A stretch of 64,000 bases of DNA from Sedimenticola hydrogenitrophicus. GTDB taxonomy: Bacteria; Pseudomonadota; Gammaproteobacteria; Chromatiales; Chromatiaceae. The notes beneath the pieces are model-generated. The model did no database searches. It was not told the origin of the DNA and saw nothing but the letters and a program-made list of their open reading frames with translations. The stretch covers positions 83,620 through 147,619 of the forward strand of contig NZ_JAQGEI010000010.1 of the NCBI RefSeq assembly GCF_029017505.1. The letters are read 5' to 3'. Both the position numbers and the translations under genes were made by a program. Below, one piece after another: positions 50,244-58,285 of this stretch (the stretch's first letter is position 1; every line of letters begins with the position of its first letter).

Positions 50244-51626
50244 TCAGAAGAGATCCAGCACATCCGCCAGCCGATCAACGGCAGAGATATCGATCCCCTC
50301 GATGGCTTTTTTCGGCGCATTGGCGCGCGGCACGATGGCTCGCCTGAATCCGTGCTTGGCCGCCTCGCGCAGCCGCTCCACCCCGTTCGGCACGGGACGT
50401 ATTTCGCCCGCCAGCCCCACCTCGCCGAACGCCACCAGTTCCCGGGGCAGCACGCGGCCGCGAAAGCTGGAGAGCACCGACAGCAGCAGCGGCAGGTCGG
50501 AGGCGGTTTCCGTGATCCGCACCCCACCGACCACGTTGACATAGACATCCTGGTCGAACATGGCGATACCGGTATGGCGATGCAGCACCGCCAGCAGCAT
50601 GGAGAGTCGATTCTGCTCCAGCCCCAGGGTGACGCGGCGCGGATTGGCCAGCGGGCTCTCGTCCACCAGCGCCTGAACCTCCACCAGCAGCGGCCGACTC
50701 CCCTCCCGGGTCACCAGGATCACGCTGCCGGGGACGGCCTCTCCATGACGCGATAGAAAGATGGCGGAGGGGTTGTTCACCTCGCGCAACCCGCGGTCGG
50801 TCATGGCGAACACGCCCAACTCATTGACCGCACCAAAGCGGTTTTTGATGGTGCGGATAAGGCGGAACTGGCTGCCGGACTCGCCCTCGAAATAGAGCAC
50901 CGTATCCACCATGTGCTCCAGCACCCGGGGGCCGGCCAGCGCCCCCTCCTTGGTGACATGACCCACCAGGAACACCGTGGTGCCGCTCTGTTTGGCGAAG
51001 CGGACAAGCTGGGCCGCGGACTCCCTCACCTGGGCGACCGAGCCGGGGGCGGATTGCAACTGCTCGGTATACAGGGTCTGGATCGAGTCCACCACCATCA
51101 CCGCCGGCCCCTCCTGGCGCGCCAGGGCGATGACCCGCTCGACCCCGGTCTCGGCCAGCAAGCGGATTCCGTCACTCTTCAGACCCAGTCGCCGGGCCCG
51201 CAGACTGATCTGCTCCGGCGACTCTTCACCGCTGACGTAGAGGGTTTTGAGTCGACCCGAGAGCTGTGCCATGGTCTGGATCAGCAGGGTCGATTTGCCG
51301 ATCCCGGGGTCACCGCCGATCAGCACCACCGAACCACCCACCAACCCGCCGCCGAGCACCCGGTCCAGCTCCGCCAGTCCGGTCGCCTCGCCGTTGCGCT
51401 GTTCCGGTGAGATATCGGCCAGATTGCGGATCAGATTCTGATTGGCCTCACCGGCATAGCCGGCGAAGCGGGAGCCGGCCGCGGGTGCGGATGGCGCGAC
51501 CGACTCCTGCAGGGTGTTCCAGCCCTTGCAGTCGGCACACTGCCCGGCCCATTTCTGAAACTGACCGCCGCAGTCGCTGCAGATATAGATCGATTTACCG
51601 CTTTTCCTGCCGCTTACGCCCGCCAT
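50244..51626 (-). CDS. radA: DNA repair protein RadA
   Basis: RadA/Sms processes recombination intermediates. The 460-residue protein has the N-terminal four-cysteine zinc finger (CSDCGGQFQKWAGQCADC, residues 16-33). Its RecA-like ATPase carries Walker A GGDPGIGKSTLL near residue 98 and the family motif KNRFG near residue 262. The C-terminal domain is Lon-protease-like (LVEVQALVDESPLANPRRV). It lies 3 bases downstream of alr and in the same direction as dnaB and alr. Confidence 0.97.
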   Translation of the reverse strand: MAGVSGRKSGKSIYICSDCGGQFQKWAGQCADCKGWNTLQESVAPSAPAAGSRFAGYAGEANQNLIRNLADISPEQRNGEATGLAELDRVLGGGLVGGSVVLIGGDPGIGKSTLLIQTMAQLSGRLKTLYVSGEESPEQISLRARRLGLKSDGIRLLAETGVERVIALARQEGPAVMVVDSIQTLYTEQLQSAPGSVAQVRESAAQLVRFAKQSGTTVFLVGHVTKEGALAGPRVLEHMVDTVLYFEGESGSQFRLIRTIKNRFGAVNELGVFAMTDRGLREVNNPSAIFLSRHGEAVPGSVILVTREGSRPLLVEVQALVDESPLANPRRVTLGLEQNRLSMLLAVLHRHTGIAMFDQDVYVNVVGGVRITETASDLPLLLSVLSSFRGRVLPRELVAFGEVGLAGEIRPVPNGVERLREAAKHGFRRAIVPRANAPKKAIEGIDISAVDRLADVLDLF

Positions 51627-51629
51627 CCG

Positions 51630-52712
51630 TCATCCCTGTCCATTGATCTCTTCAATGCGTACCCGCTGGGTCACCCCGCAGAACAGCTCGTAGGCGATAG
51701 TGCCGGCCCGAGCAGCGACCTCCTCCGCCGGTAGCCCCTGCCCCCAGAGGACCACCGGGTCCCCCACCCGGGCTTGCGGTTGGCTGCGCAGGTCGACATT
51801 CAGCATGTCCATGGAGACGCGGCCGATCAGCGGCACCCGCCGGCCGTTCAGCAGCAGCGGGGTTCCGGCTGGCGCGTGCCGTGGATAGCCGTCGCCATAG
51901 CCGGCTGCCACCACCCCCACCGGCATATCCTCCGGGCAGACCCAGCTTCCGCCATAGCCGATCGGGCTCCCCTTGGGGAAGTGATTCACCGCGATCAGCC
52001 GGCTCTGCAAGGTCATCACCGGCCGCAGGCCGATCTGTTCCCCGCTCTGTCCCAGCATCGGCGAGGCGCCATAGAGCATGATGCCGGGCCGGATCCACTC
52101 CGCATGGGCCTCGGGCCAGCCGATGATCCCGGCGGAGTTGGCGATGGAACGGGGGGCCTCAAACTGCCGGCAAAGCTGGCGGAAGGTGGAGAGCTGTGCG
52201 GGGGTGGCCGGGTCGTCGGGATCATCGGCCGAGGCGAGATGGGTCATCAGGCCCACCCCGCCAGCGACCATCGGATTGTCCCGCAGTGCCTGCCAGGCCG
52301 CCGCCACGGCCGCCGGCTGGAAACCCAGCCGGTGCATGCCGCTGTCCACTTTCAGCCAGCAGGCAACGGGCTGAGTCAACGGCCGCTGACGCAGAATCGC
52401 CAGCTGCTCCGGCTGCATCACCGCCACTTCCAGGCGGTAATACGCCGCGGCATCCAGCTCCGCGGCGTCAAAGAAACCTTCCAGTACCAGCAGCGGCCGG
52501 TCGATCCCGGCCTGACGCAGTTGCACCGCCTCGTCGACCCGGGCCACCGCCAGGGCATCGGCGCCGGCGAGAAAGGGCGCCACCCGCAACATCCCGTGCC
52601 CGTAAGCATTCGCCTTGATCACCGCATAGACGCGGCTGCCCGGGGCGAAGGCCCTGGCCTGCTGCAGATTACGCCCGAGGGCCGAAAGATCGATGCGCGC
52701 CGTGGGTCCCAT
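51630..52712 (-). CDS. alr: Alanine racemase
   Basis: This PLP enzyme makes D-alanine for the cell wall. The 360-residue protein has the PLP lysine in AVIKANAYGHG (about residues 30-40) and the catalytic tyrosine region in SPIGYGGSWVCPED near residue 252. It ends with GTIAYELFCGVTQRV, typical of the family. Its start overlaps the dnaB stop. The order dnaB-alr-radA is common in gammaproteobacteria. Confidence 0.97.
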   Translation of the reverse strand: MGPTARIDLSALGRNLQQARAFAPGSRVYAVIKANAYGHGMLRVAPFLAGADALAVARVDEAVQLRQAGIDRPLLVLEGFFDAAELDAAAYYRLEVAVMQPEQLAILRQRPLTQPVACWLKVDSGMHRLGFQPAAVAAAWQALRDNPMVAGGVGLMTHLASADDPDDPATPAQLSTFRQLCRQFEAPRSIANSAGIIGWPEAHAEWIRPGIMLYGASPMLGQSGEQIGLRPVMTLQSRLIAVNHFPKGSPIGYGGSWVCPEDMPVGVVAAGYGDGYPRHAPAGTPLLLNGRRVPLIGRVSMDMLNVDLRSQPQARVGDPVVLWGQGLPAEEVAARAGTIAYELFCGVTQRVRIEEINGQG

Positions 52713-54115
52713 CAGTAGCCGGGGTCGCCGTAGACATCGTGGGCATAGTTTTCAAACTTGGTGTATTCGCCCAGGAAGGTGAGGCGGACGCTGCCGATCG
52801 GCCCGTTTCGCTGCTTACCGATAATAATCTCCGCGATCCCCTTGTCCGGACTGTCTTCGTGATAGACCTCGTCCCGGTAGATGAAGACCACCAGGTCCGC
52901 ATCCTGCTCGATGGCGCCCGATTCACGCAGGTCCGACATGATGGGACGCTTGTTGGTCCGCTGCTCCAGGCTGCGGTTGAGCTGGGAGAGCGCAATCACC
53001 GGTACGTTCAGCTCCTTGGCCAGGGCCTTCAGCGAGCGGGAGATGGTGGAGATCTCATTGGTGCGGTTATCGCTCATGCCGGGCACCTGCATCAGCTGCA
53101 GATAATCCAGCATGATCAGCCCCAGTTCACCATGCTCACGCATCAGCCGCCGGGCGCGGGCACGCACCTCCAGGGGGCTCAGTGCCGGGGTGTCATCGAT
53201 ATAGAACTTGGTCTCGGCCAGCATGCTCACGGCCGAGGTGAGCCGGGGCCACTCGTCATCCTCAAGTTTGCCGGTGCGCACCCGGGTCTGGTTGATGCGC
53301 CCCAGGGAGGACATCATACGCATCGCCAGCGACTCACCCGGCATCTCCATACTGAAGACGGCCACCGGCTTGCCGCTAAGCAGCGCGACGTTTTCGGCCA
53401 CATTCATGGCGAAGGTGGTCTTACCCATGGAGGGTCTGCCCGCCACGATCACCAGATCCGCCGGCTGCAGCCCGGATGTCATCTTGTCAAGGTCTGCAAA
53501 ACCGGTACTGAGGCCGGTGATCGGCTGGTCCTGGGAAAACAGGGTCTCGATCTTGTCCACTGCCTGGGTCAGCAGCGTCTTGATCCCCACGAATCCGCCC
53601 TTGCCCTTGGCGCCCTGCTCGGCGATCTCGAACACCCGGCTCTCGGCGGCATCCAGCAACTCGGAACTGTCACGCCCTTCGGGATGAAACCCGCTGTCGG
53701 CGATTTCCGTTCCGACGCGGATCAGCTGACGCATCACCGAGCGCTCGCGAACGATATCGGCATAGGCGCGGATGTTGGCGGCACTGGGGGTATCCTTGGC
53801 GAGCCTGCCCAGGTAGGCGAGTCCGCCGGCATTCTCCAGATTACCGTTCCGGCCAAGCTCCTCGGAGAGGGTGATGACATCGAACGGCCGCTGCCGGTCG
53901 GCCAGCACCTCGATGGCACGAAATATCAGCTGGTGCTCACGCCGATAAAAATCGCTCTCGACCACCCGGTCGGCCACCTGGTCCCAGGCCTGGTTATCCA
54001 GCATCAGTCCGCCCAGCACAGACTGCTCGGCCTGCACCGAGTGCGGCGGCACCCGCAACTGGTCGGTCATGCCACTCTCGTCGGGCATTTCGGAGGGGAA
54101 AACGGAATTCTGCAT
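52712..54115 (-). CDS. dnaB: Replicative DNA helicase DnaB
   Basis: DnaB unwinds DNA at the replication fork. Starting at ATG 54115 the protein has 467 residues. The N-terminal domain carries PPHSVQAEQSVLGGLMLDN, the ATPase has Walker A GRPSMGKTTFAMN, and the family block GLIMLDYLQLM follows, as does SDLRESGAIEQDADLV near the end. No intein interrupts the P-loop, a common insertion site. The frame opens at 54160, and ATGs at 54088 and 54070 are also possible. A strong terminator separates it from rplI, so it has its own promoter, perhaps near the family C element. Confidence 0.96.
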   Translation of the reverse strand: MQNSVFPSEMPDESGMTDQLRVPPHSVQAEQSVLGGLMLDNQAWDQVADRVVESDFYRREHQLIFRAIEVLADRQRPFDVITLSEELGRNGNLENAGGLAYLGRLAKDTPSAANIRAYADIVRERSVMRQLIRVGTEIADSGFHPEGRDSSELLDAAESRVFEIAEQGAKGKGGFVGIKTLLTQAVDKIETLFSQDQPITGLSTGFADLDKMTSGLQPADLVIVAGRPSMGKTTFAMNVAENVALLSGKPVAVFSMEMPGESLAMRMMSSLGRINQTRVRTGKLEDDEWPRLTSAVSMLAETKFYIDDTPALSPLEVRARARRLMREHGELGLIMLDYLQLMQVPGMSDNRTNEISTISRSLKALAKELNVPVIALSQLNRSLEQRTNKRPIMSDLRESGAIEQDADLVVFIYRDEVYHEDSPDKGIAEIIIGKQRNGPIGSVRLTFLGEYTKFENYAHDVYGDPGY

Positions 54116-54215
54116 GCTTCTCTGACAGGCTGGCTTCGATAGGGCCAAAGGATACGGCAAAAAGCGGTCGCCTGGAATTCTTCTGCGGTTATTTTAACCG
54201 GCTAGTAACTACTCA

Positions 54216-54420
54216 TAACTACTCGCGGGGTGATTGGCCTGCCTTGCCGGCCTCACACGATGGCTTGTTTCCTCGAATCCGGCCCCTTTCTCAGCGCCTG
54301 CCCAAACTCGCTTCGCTCAAACAAGGGCAGGCTTGAATCTGAAAAAGGGGCCGGATTCGAGGTGCCATCCAGATCGGCCAACAAGGCAGGCCAATCGCTT
54401 GCAGGCCGGGTGAGTAGTTA
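54216..54420. repeat. MITE-like element family C, copy 2 (inverted)
   Basis: The element runs from TAACTACTCGCGGGGTGATT to the mirrored end CCGGGTGAGTAGTTA, in the opposite orientation to the copies at 34181 and 57207. An extra TAACTACTCA lies immediately to its left (54206-54215), giving a tandem terminus that may mark an insertion into an older end. It sits in the dnaB upstream region. Confidence 0.9.
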
Positions 54421-54449
54421 TACACCGGCTACAGCAATAATCGGCGGTC

Positions 54450-54489
54450 TCAAACAATAACGCCGGGGTCGACAGTGTCGACCCCGGCG
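54450..54489 (-). terminator. Intrinsic terminator after rplI
   Basis: On the minus strand CGCCGGGGTCGAC pairs with GTCGACCCCGGCG over a 3-base loop (54461-54489). TTATTGTTTG follows. The 13-bp perfect stem and the T-rich tail make it a convincing end for the rpsF-rpsR-rplI operon. Confidence 0.88.
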
Positions 54490-54515
54490 CTGTGCCTTTA
54501 CCCTGGAACGCCTGA

Positions 54516-54968
54516 TCAGGCGACTTCGGGCGTGATCACGACCTTGAGCGTGGCATCCACATCGGTGTGCAGGTGGATCTGCACATCGAATTCGCCGGTG
54601 TGGTGGAACGGACCTTCCGGCAGGCGCACTTCGCGCTTCTCCAGCTCACCACCGGCGGCAACCGTAGCCTCGGCGATATCCGCGGTACCCACTGAACCGA
54701 ACAGACGCCCCTCGTCACCCGCCTTGCGCTCGATGGTCACCGTCAGGGTTTCCAGCTTCGCCTTGCGTGCCTCGGCAGCGGCCAGTGCCTCTGCCGCCTG
54801 CTTCTCCAGCTCGGCCCGACGCGCCTCGAATTCGGCCACGTTGCCCTTGGTGGCGGTAATGGCCTTGCCGGTGGGGATCAGGAAGTTACGGCCGTAACCG
54901 GACTTCACATTGACCTTCTCACCCAGACCACCCAGGTTGTCTACTTTCTCTAACAGAATAACTTCCAT
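54516..54968 (-). CDS. rplI: 50S ribosomal protein L9
   Basis: L9 binds 23S rRNA and helps keep the reading frame. From ATG 54968 it is 150 residues: [19 protein letters not shown] is the classic N-terminus, followed by the long connecting helix and a C-terminal domain. The open frame reaches 55049, but AGGGGA before 54968 and the family length fix the start. It is the last gene of rpsF-rpsR-membrane protein-rplI. Confidence 0.98.
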   Translation of the reverse strand: MEVILLEKVDNLGGLGEKVNVKSGYGRNFLIPTGKAITATKGNVAEFEARRAELEKQAAEALAAAEARKAKLETLTVTIERKAGDEGRLFGSVGTADIAEATVAAGGELEKREVRLPEGPFHHTGEFDVQIHLHTDVDATLKVVITPEVA

Positions 54969-54999
54969 CGTTATTTCCCCTGTAACAGGTATTAAATCT

Positions 55000-55920
55000 T
55001 CAGCTCGCCTTTCCTGGACCACGGGGGCCAAGGCGTGCCCTGAAATCAAACCATGCGTCTGCTATTCCAGCCGTTGCCAATACGATGACCGTATGCGGCA
55101 AGGCAAATAGCAGCAGCAGATATAGGCCAATCAACCAACCACTGCTTGAACCCAGCTTCCCGATAATCCCGTGCGCCAGCGCCAGTCCCTGGATGAACCA
55201 TGCCACCACCACCAGGATGAGCGCATACTCCACCAGCGAGACTCCGGTTCCGCTCTGCAGCCACATCAGCAGAACAACCAGGAGCAGCACTATCGACAGC
55301 CACCGGGGCAACCGCAGCTGATGAAACTCGCTACGAAATCCGCCCGGGTTATACAGCAACGCCTGCCACCAGCGCGCCAGCATGAGGGAGACTGCCAGCT
55401 GCAGAAAAAAGCCCGCAGCCACAATTCCCGGCATCCAGCTTGCCATCAACGAGACCAGTGTCGCCTGCTGACTGCTCTCCACCAGTTGCGCATCGACCAG
55501 CGAGGCGACAAACGGGGTCAGTATCTCACTCCACTCGGCAACGGGGTCGGCGGACTGCATAAACTGCCCACCGAGCATCACCAACCCCAGCACCAGGCCC
55601 GCCACAATGGCGAGGGCCAGCGACCGGCTGGACCTGAGCACCACGGCCAGCAGCCAGATCGGTAGCCACATCAGGATCAGAAATCCGACCGCCAGATTGA
55701 CCCCACCCAGCGCCAGCAGGGCGATAACGCCGCTGAACGCGGTGGCCAGGCCCATTATCAGGGCGCCGGATACCGGCCCTTTCCGCAAGGTGACCAGCGC
55801 CACGACGGAGGTGCTGAGCATACTTGTCGGCGGCAGTAGCAGTGACAGGGCCGCCAACAGGATGGTCAACATCACCGCCTGAGGGACACCCCGCATCACA
55901 AAGGATGCTAAAGCCTGCAT
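55000..55920 (-). CDS. DUF2232-like multi-spanning membrane protein
   Basis: The 306-residue protein has about eight hydrophobic segments (for example [18 protein letters not shown] and [14 protein letters not shown]) and few charged residues. It lies between rpsR and rplI. A membrane protein of this kind is found at that place in Pseudomonas and related genera. It resembles the DUF2232/YybS group, related to S-components of vitamin transporters. Its function is unknown. Its position within a ribosomal operon suggests expression tied to growth. Confidence 0.82.
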   Translation of the reverse strand: MQALASFVMRGVPQAVMLTILLAALSLLLPPTSMLSTSVVALVTLRKGPVSGALIMGLATAFSGVIALLALGGVNLAVGFLILMWLPIWLLAVVLRSSRSLALAIVAGLVLGLVMLGGQFMQSADPVAEWSEILTPFVASLVDAQLVESSQQATLVSLMASWMPGIVAAGFFLQLAVSLMLARWWQALLYNPGGFRSEFHQLRLPRWLSIVLLLVVLLMWLQSGTGVSLVEYALILVVVAWFIQGLALAHGIIGKLGSSSGWLIGLYLLLLFALPHTVIVLATAGIADAWFDFRARLGPRGPGKAS

Positions 55921-55992
55921 TTACTCCCTTCCGACAATTCAAGCAGTGCCCGCATCCGTTCAACCGGCAAACAGGGCGGGCGAAAAACAGCC

Positions 55993-56217
55993 TTAATGGC
56001 TGTCGGTGTACGGCAACAGCGCCAGATAACGGGCGCGTTTAATGGCCGTCGCCAGCTGACGCTGGTATTTGGCCTTGGTGCCGGTGATACGGCTTGGCAC
56101 GATCTTGCCGGTTTCACTGACATAGGCCTTCAGCAGGTTGAGATCCTTGTAATCGATCTCGGTGATCCCTTCAGCGGTAAAACGGCAGTATCTTCTGCGA
56201 CGGAAAAAGCGTGACAT
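55993..56217 (-). CDS. rpsR: 30S ribosomal protein S18
   Basis: S18 binds S6 on the platform of the 30S subunit. From ATG 56217 it is 74 residues: [14 protein letters not shown] at the start and [20 protein letters not shown] in the middle are diagnostic. The frame opens 6 codons earlier, at 56235, but the family start is clear. It follows rpsF. Confidence 0.98.
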   Translation of the reverse strand: MSRFFRRRRYCRFTAEGITEIDYKDLNLLKAYVSETGKIVPSRITGTKAKYQRQLATAIKRARYLALLPYTDSH

Positions 56218-56296
56218 ATCTATCTCTCTATTCAATTCATTCGAGCTGACCGCCGCGGCTCACGGACGGCCGGAAAACTCCGCAACCCTTGCCCGG

Positions 56297-56710
56297 TCAG
56301 GCGGATGCGGCGGCCTCATTATCGTCGACATCCTCGTCGCCACTATCATCATCAGATGAGTCGTCCGAGGATCTGGCGTCTTCGCGATCATCCTGCGCTT
56401 TCACCAGCGGCGAGGCCTCGGTGATGGCGTTGTCGCACTTGATGATCATGTTGCGCAGCACGGCGTCATTGTAGCGGAACGCGCTCTCGAGCTCTTCGAG
56501 GGCAGCGGCGCTGCTCTCGATGTTCATGAGCACATAGTGGGCCTTGTGCAGTTTTTGAATAGGATAGGCGAGCTGACGACGTCCCCAATCTTCCAGACGG
56601 TGAATATGGCCGCCATCTGTCTCGATCAGTGAGCGATAACGCTCGATCATACCGGAAACCTGATCGCTCTGGTCCGGATGAACCATGAACACAACTTCGT
56701 AGTGTCTCAT
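56297..56710 (-). CDS. rpsF: 30S ribosomal protein S6
   Basis: S6 pairs with S18. The 137-residue protein begins [18 protein letters not shown] and contains [20 protein letters not shown] and HYVLMNIE, all typical. The C-terminal tail is acidic and Ser/Asp-rich (about residues 110-132), the region that receives extra glutamates in some relatives. It opens the ribosomal cluster. Confidence 0.98.
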   Translation of the reverse strand: MRHYEVVFMVHPDQSDQVSGMIERYRSLIETDGGHIHRLEDWGRRQLAYPIQKLHKAHYVLMNIESSAAALEELESAFRYNDAVLRNMIIKCDNAITEASPLVKAQDDREDARSSDDSSDDDSGDEDVDDNEAAASA

Positions 56711-57206
56711 TATTTCCCCTTTCGGATCATTGAGCCTCCCACGCTATATGGTGAGGCAAGGAGTAAAGCGCGGAGATACCTCCACGCCAGGAAACCGCGG
56801 ATTCTACATCGCCGACCGGAGACATGCAACAAGCGGGGAGATTGCCCGGCAATTCTAAACGGGACCCGGGAGAACCACGGATTCACACAGATAAACAAGG
56901 ATTCAGAATCCTGACCTCCTATCCGTGTAAATCCGTGTCCATCCGTGGTTCCTTATCAACCGGATCGAAATAACTAAACCGCTATTGAAAGCCATATTTA
57001 GAATCCTGATTAGAATGAAAGGTCAGCCAAGTTCCGTCATTCCCGCGGAAGCGGGAATCCAACCGCAACCCGAGGTGCCCGCAAACCCTGGATTCCCGCC
57101 TTCGCGGGAATGACGGAGGCAGCGGGAATGACGGGGGTAGTGGGAATGACGGGTGCTGATGGTCCGCTCCGACACGCGTAGCTGACGTTCATTGCTAATC
57201 AGGTTG
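56711..57206. repeat. Gap with ACCACGGAT and ATTCCCGC palindromic repeats
   Basis: No gene is supported in these 496 bases. ACCACGGATTCACACAG (from 56874) and the mirrored ATCCGTGTCCATCCGTGGTT (to 56950) repeat the unit type at 14031-14166. CCGTCATTCCCGCGGAAGCG (from 57034) and its mirror CTTCGCGGGAATGACGG (to 57116) form a palindrome, followed by two more short GGGAATGACGGG units. The rpsF promoter should lie within the first 150 bases. Confidence 0.65.
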
Positions 57207-57410
57207 TAACTACTCACCCGGTCTGTAAGTGATGGGCCTGCCCTGTTGGCCGATCTTGGTGGCGCCTCGAATCCGGCCCCTTTTTCAGATCGAGCCTGCC
57301 CTTGTCTGAGCGAAGCGAGTTTGGGCAGGCGCTGAAAAAGGGGCCGGATTCGAGGAGACAAGCCATCGTGTGAGGCCGACAGGGTAGGCCTATCACCCCG
57401 TGAGTAGTTA
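57207..57410. repeat. MITE-like element family C, copy 3 (204 bp)
   Basis: This copy has the same length and orientation as the one at 34181-34384, with complete ends TAACTACTCACCCGG and CCCCGTGAGTAGTTA. The internal palindrome is intact. It lies just downstream of rlmB. Confidence 0.9.
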
Positions 57411-57476
57411 CATCGGGTTTAGAATTGCTGGAGCTTGCCGGGCCAGCGACCAGCCGCCGACCAGCGGTGCAGCGGC

Positions 57477-58223
57477 TCAATCCCGTTGCCTGACCGCCTC
57501 AAACAGGCAGATGCCCGCCGCCACCGACACATTCAGGCTCTCGACGACACCGGCCATCGGCAGTTTCACCAGGAGGTCGCAGGATTCACGGGTCAGCCGG
57601 CGCATGCCCTTCTCCTCCCCCCCCATCACGATACCGAGCGGCCCCCTCAGATCGGCCTCATAGAGCGAGGTCCCGGCCTCCCCCGCCGTGCCCACCAACC
57701 AGATTCCGTGCTCGGACTGCAGCCCTTTCAGGGTCCGCGCCAGATTGGTCACCTGAATGAACGGGACGGTTTCCGCCGCGCCACTGGCCACCTTGCAGGC
57801 CGTCGGGGTCAACCCCACCGAGCGATCCTTGGGCGCAATCACCGCATGGACGCCGGTTGCATCGGCGCTGCGCAGACAGGCCCCCAGGTTGTGTGGGTCC
57901 TGCACCCCGTCGAGAATCAACAGAAACGGCGGGACATCCAGTCCGGCGAGCAGTTCCTCCAAGGCCTTCTCATCCAGCGCGGCGGGCACCTGAGTACGGG
58001 CCGCGACCCCCTGATGATTGGAACCCACGGTCAGCTCGTCCAGCTGTTCCCTGTCTACATAACGGACCGGGACGCCGGATTCCCGGGCCAGGACGATCAC
58101 TTCACGGACCCGCCGGTCCTGTTTACGCGCCCCCTCGATCCAGATCTCCAATAGCGATCCCGCACCGTGCTTCAGTGCCGTTCTGACACTGTGCAGCCCG
58201 GCAACCAACTGACTGTCACTCAT
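57477..58223 (-). CDS. rlmB: 23S rRNA (guanosine-2'-O-)-methyltransferase RlmB
   Basis: RlmB methylates G2251 of 23S rRNA with S-adenosylmethionine. The 248-residue SpoU-family protein has an N-terminal substrate-binding domain. Its knotted domain carries LILDGVQDPHNLGACLRSAD (about residue 100), VMGGEEKGMRRL and LPMAGVVESLNVSVAAGICLFE. It follows rnr in the same direction, as in E. coli. Confidence 0.97.
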   Translation of the reverse strand: MSDSQLVAGLHSVRTALKHGAGSLLEIWIEGARKQDRRVREVIVLARESGVPVRYVDREQLDELTVGSNHQGVAARTQVPAALDEKALEELLAGLDVPPFLLILDGVQDPHNLGACLRSADATGVHAVIAPKDRSVGLTPTACKVASGAAETVPFIQVTNLARTLKGLQSEHGIWLVGTAGEAGTSLYEADLRGPLGIVMGGEEKGMRRLTRESCDLLVKLPMAGVVESLNVSVAAGICLFEAVRQRD

Positions 58224-58285
58224 CTACAACCTCTGCCTGAACCCTTGCCGACACCCATAGCCCACCCCGGATGGGACGAAACCCG

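Noticed and set aside
52712..54115. Possible intein in dnaB
   Set aside because: The P-loop region is continuous and the protein has normal length.
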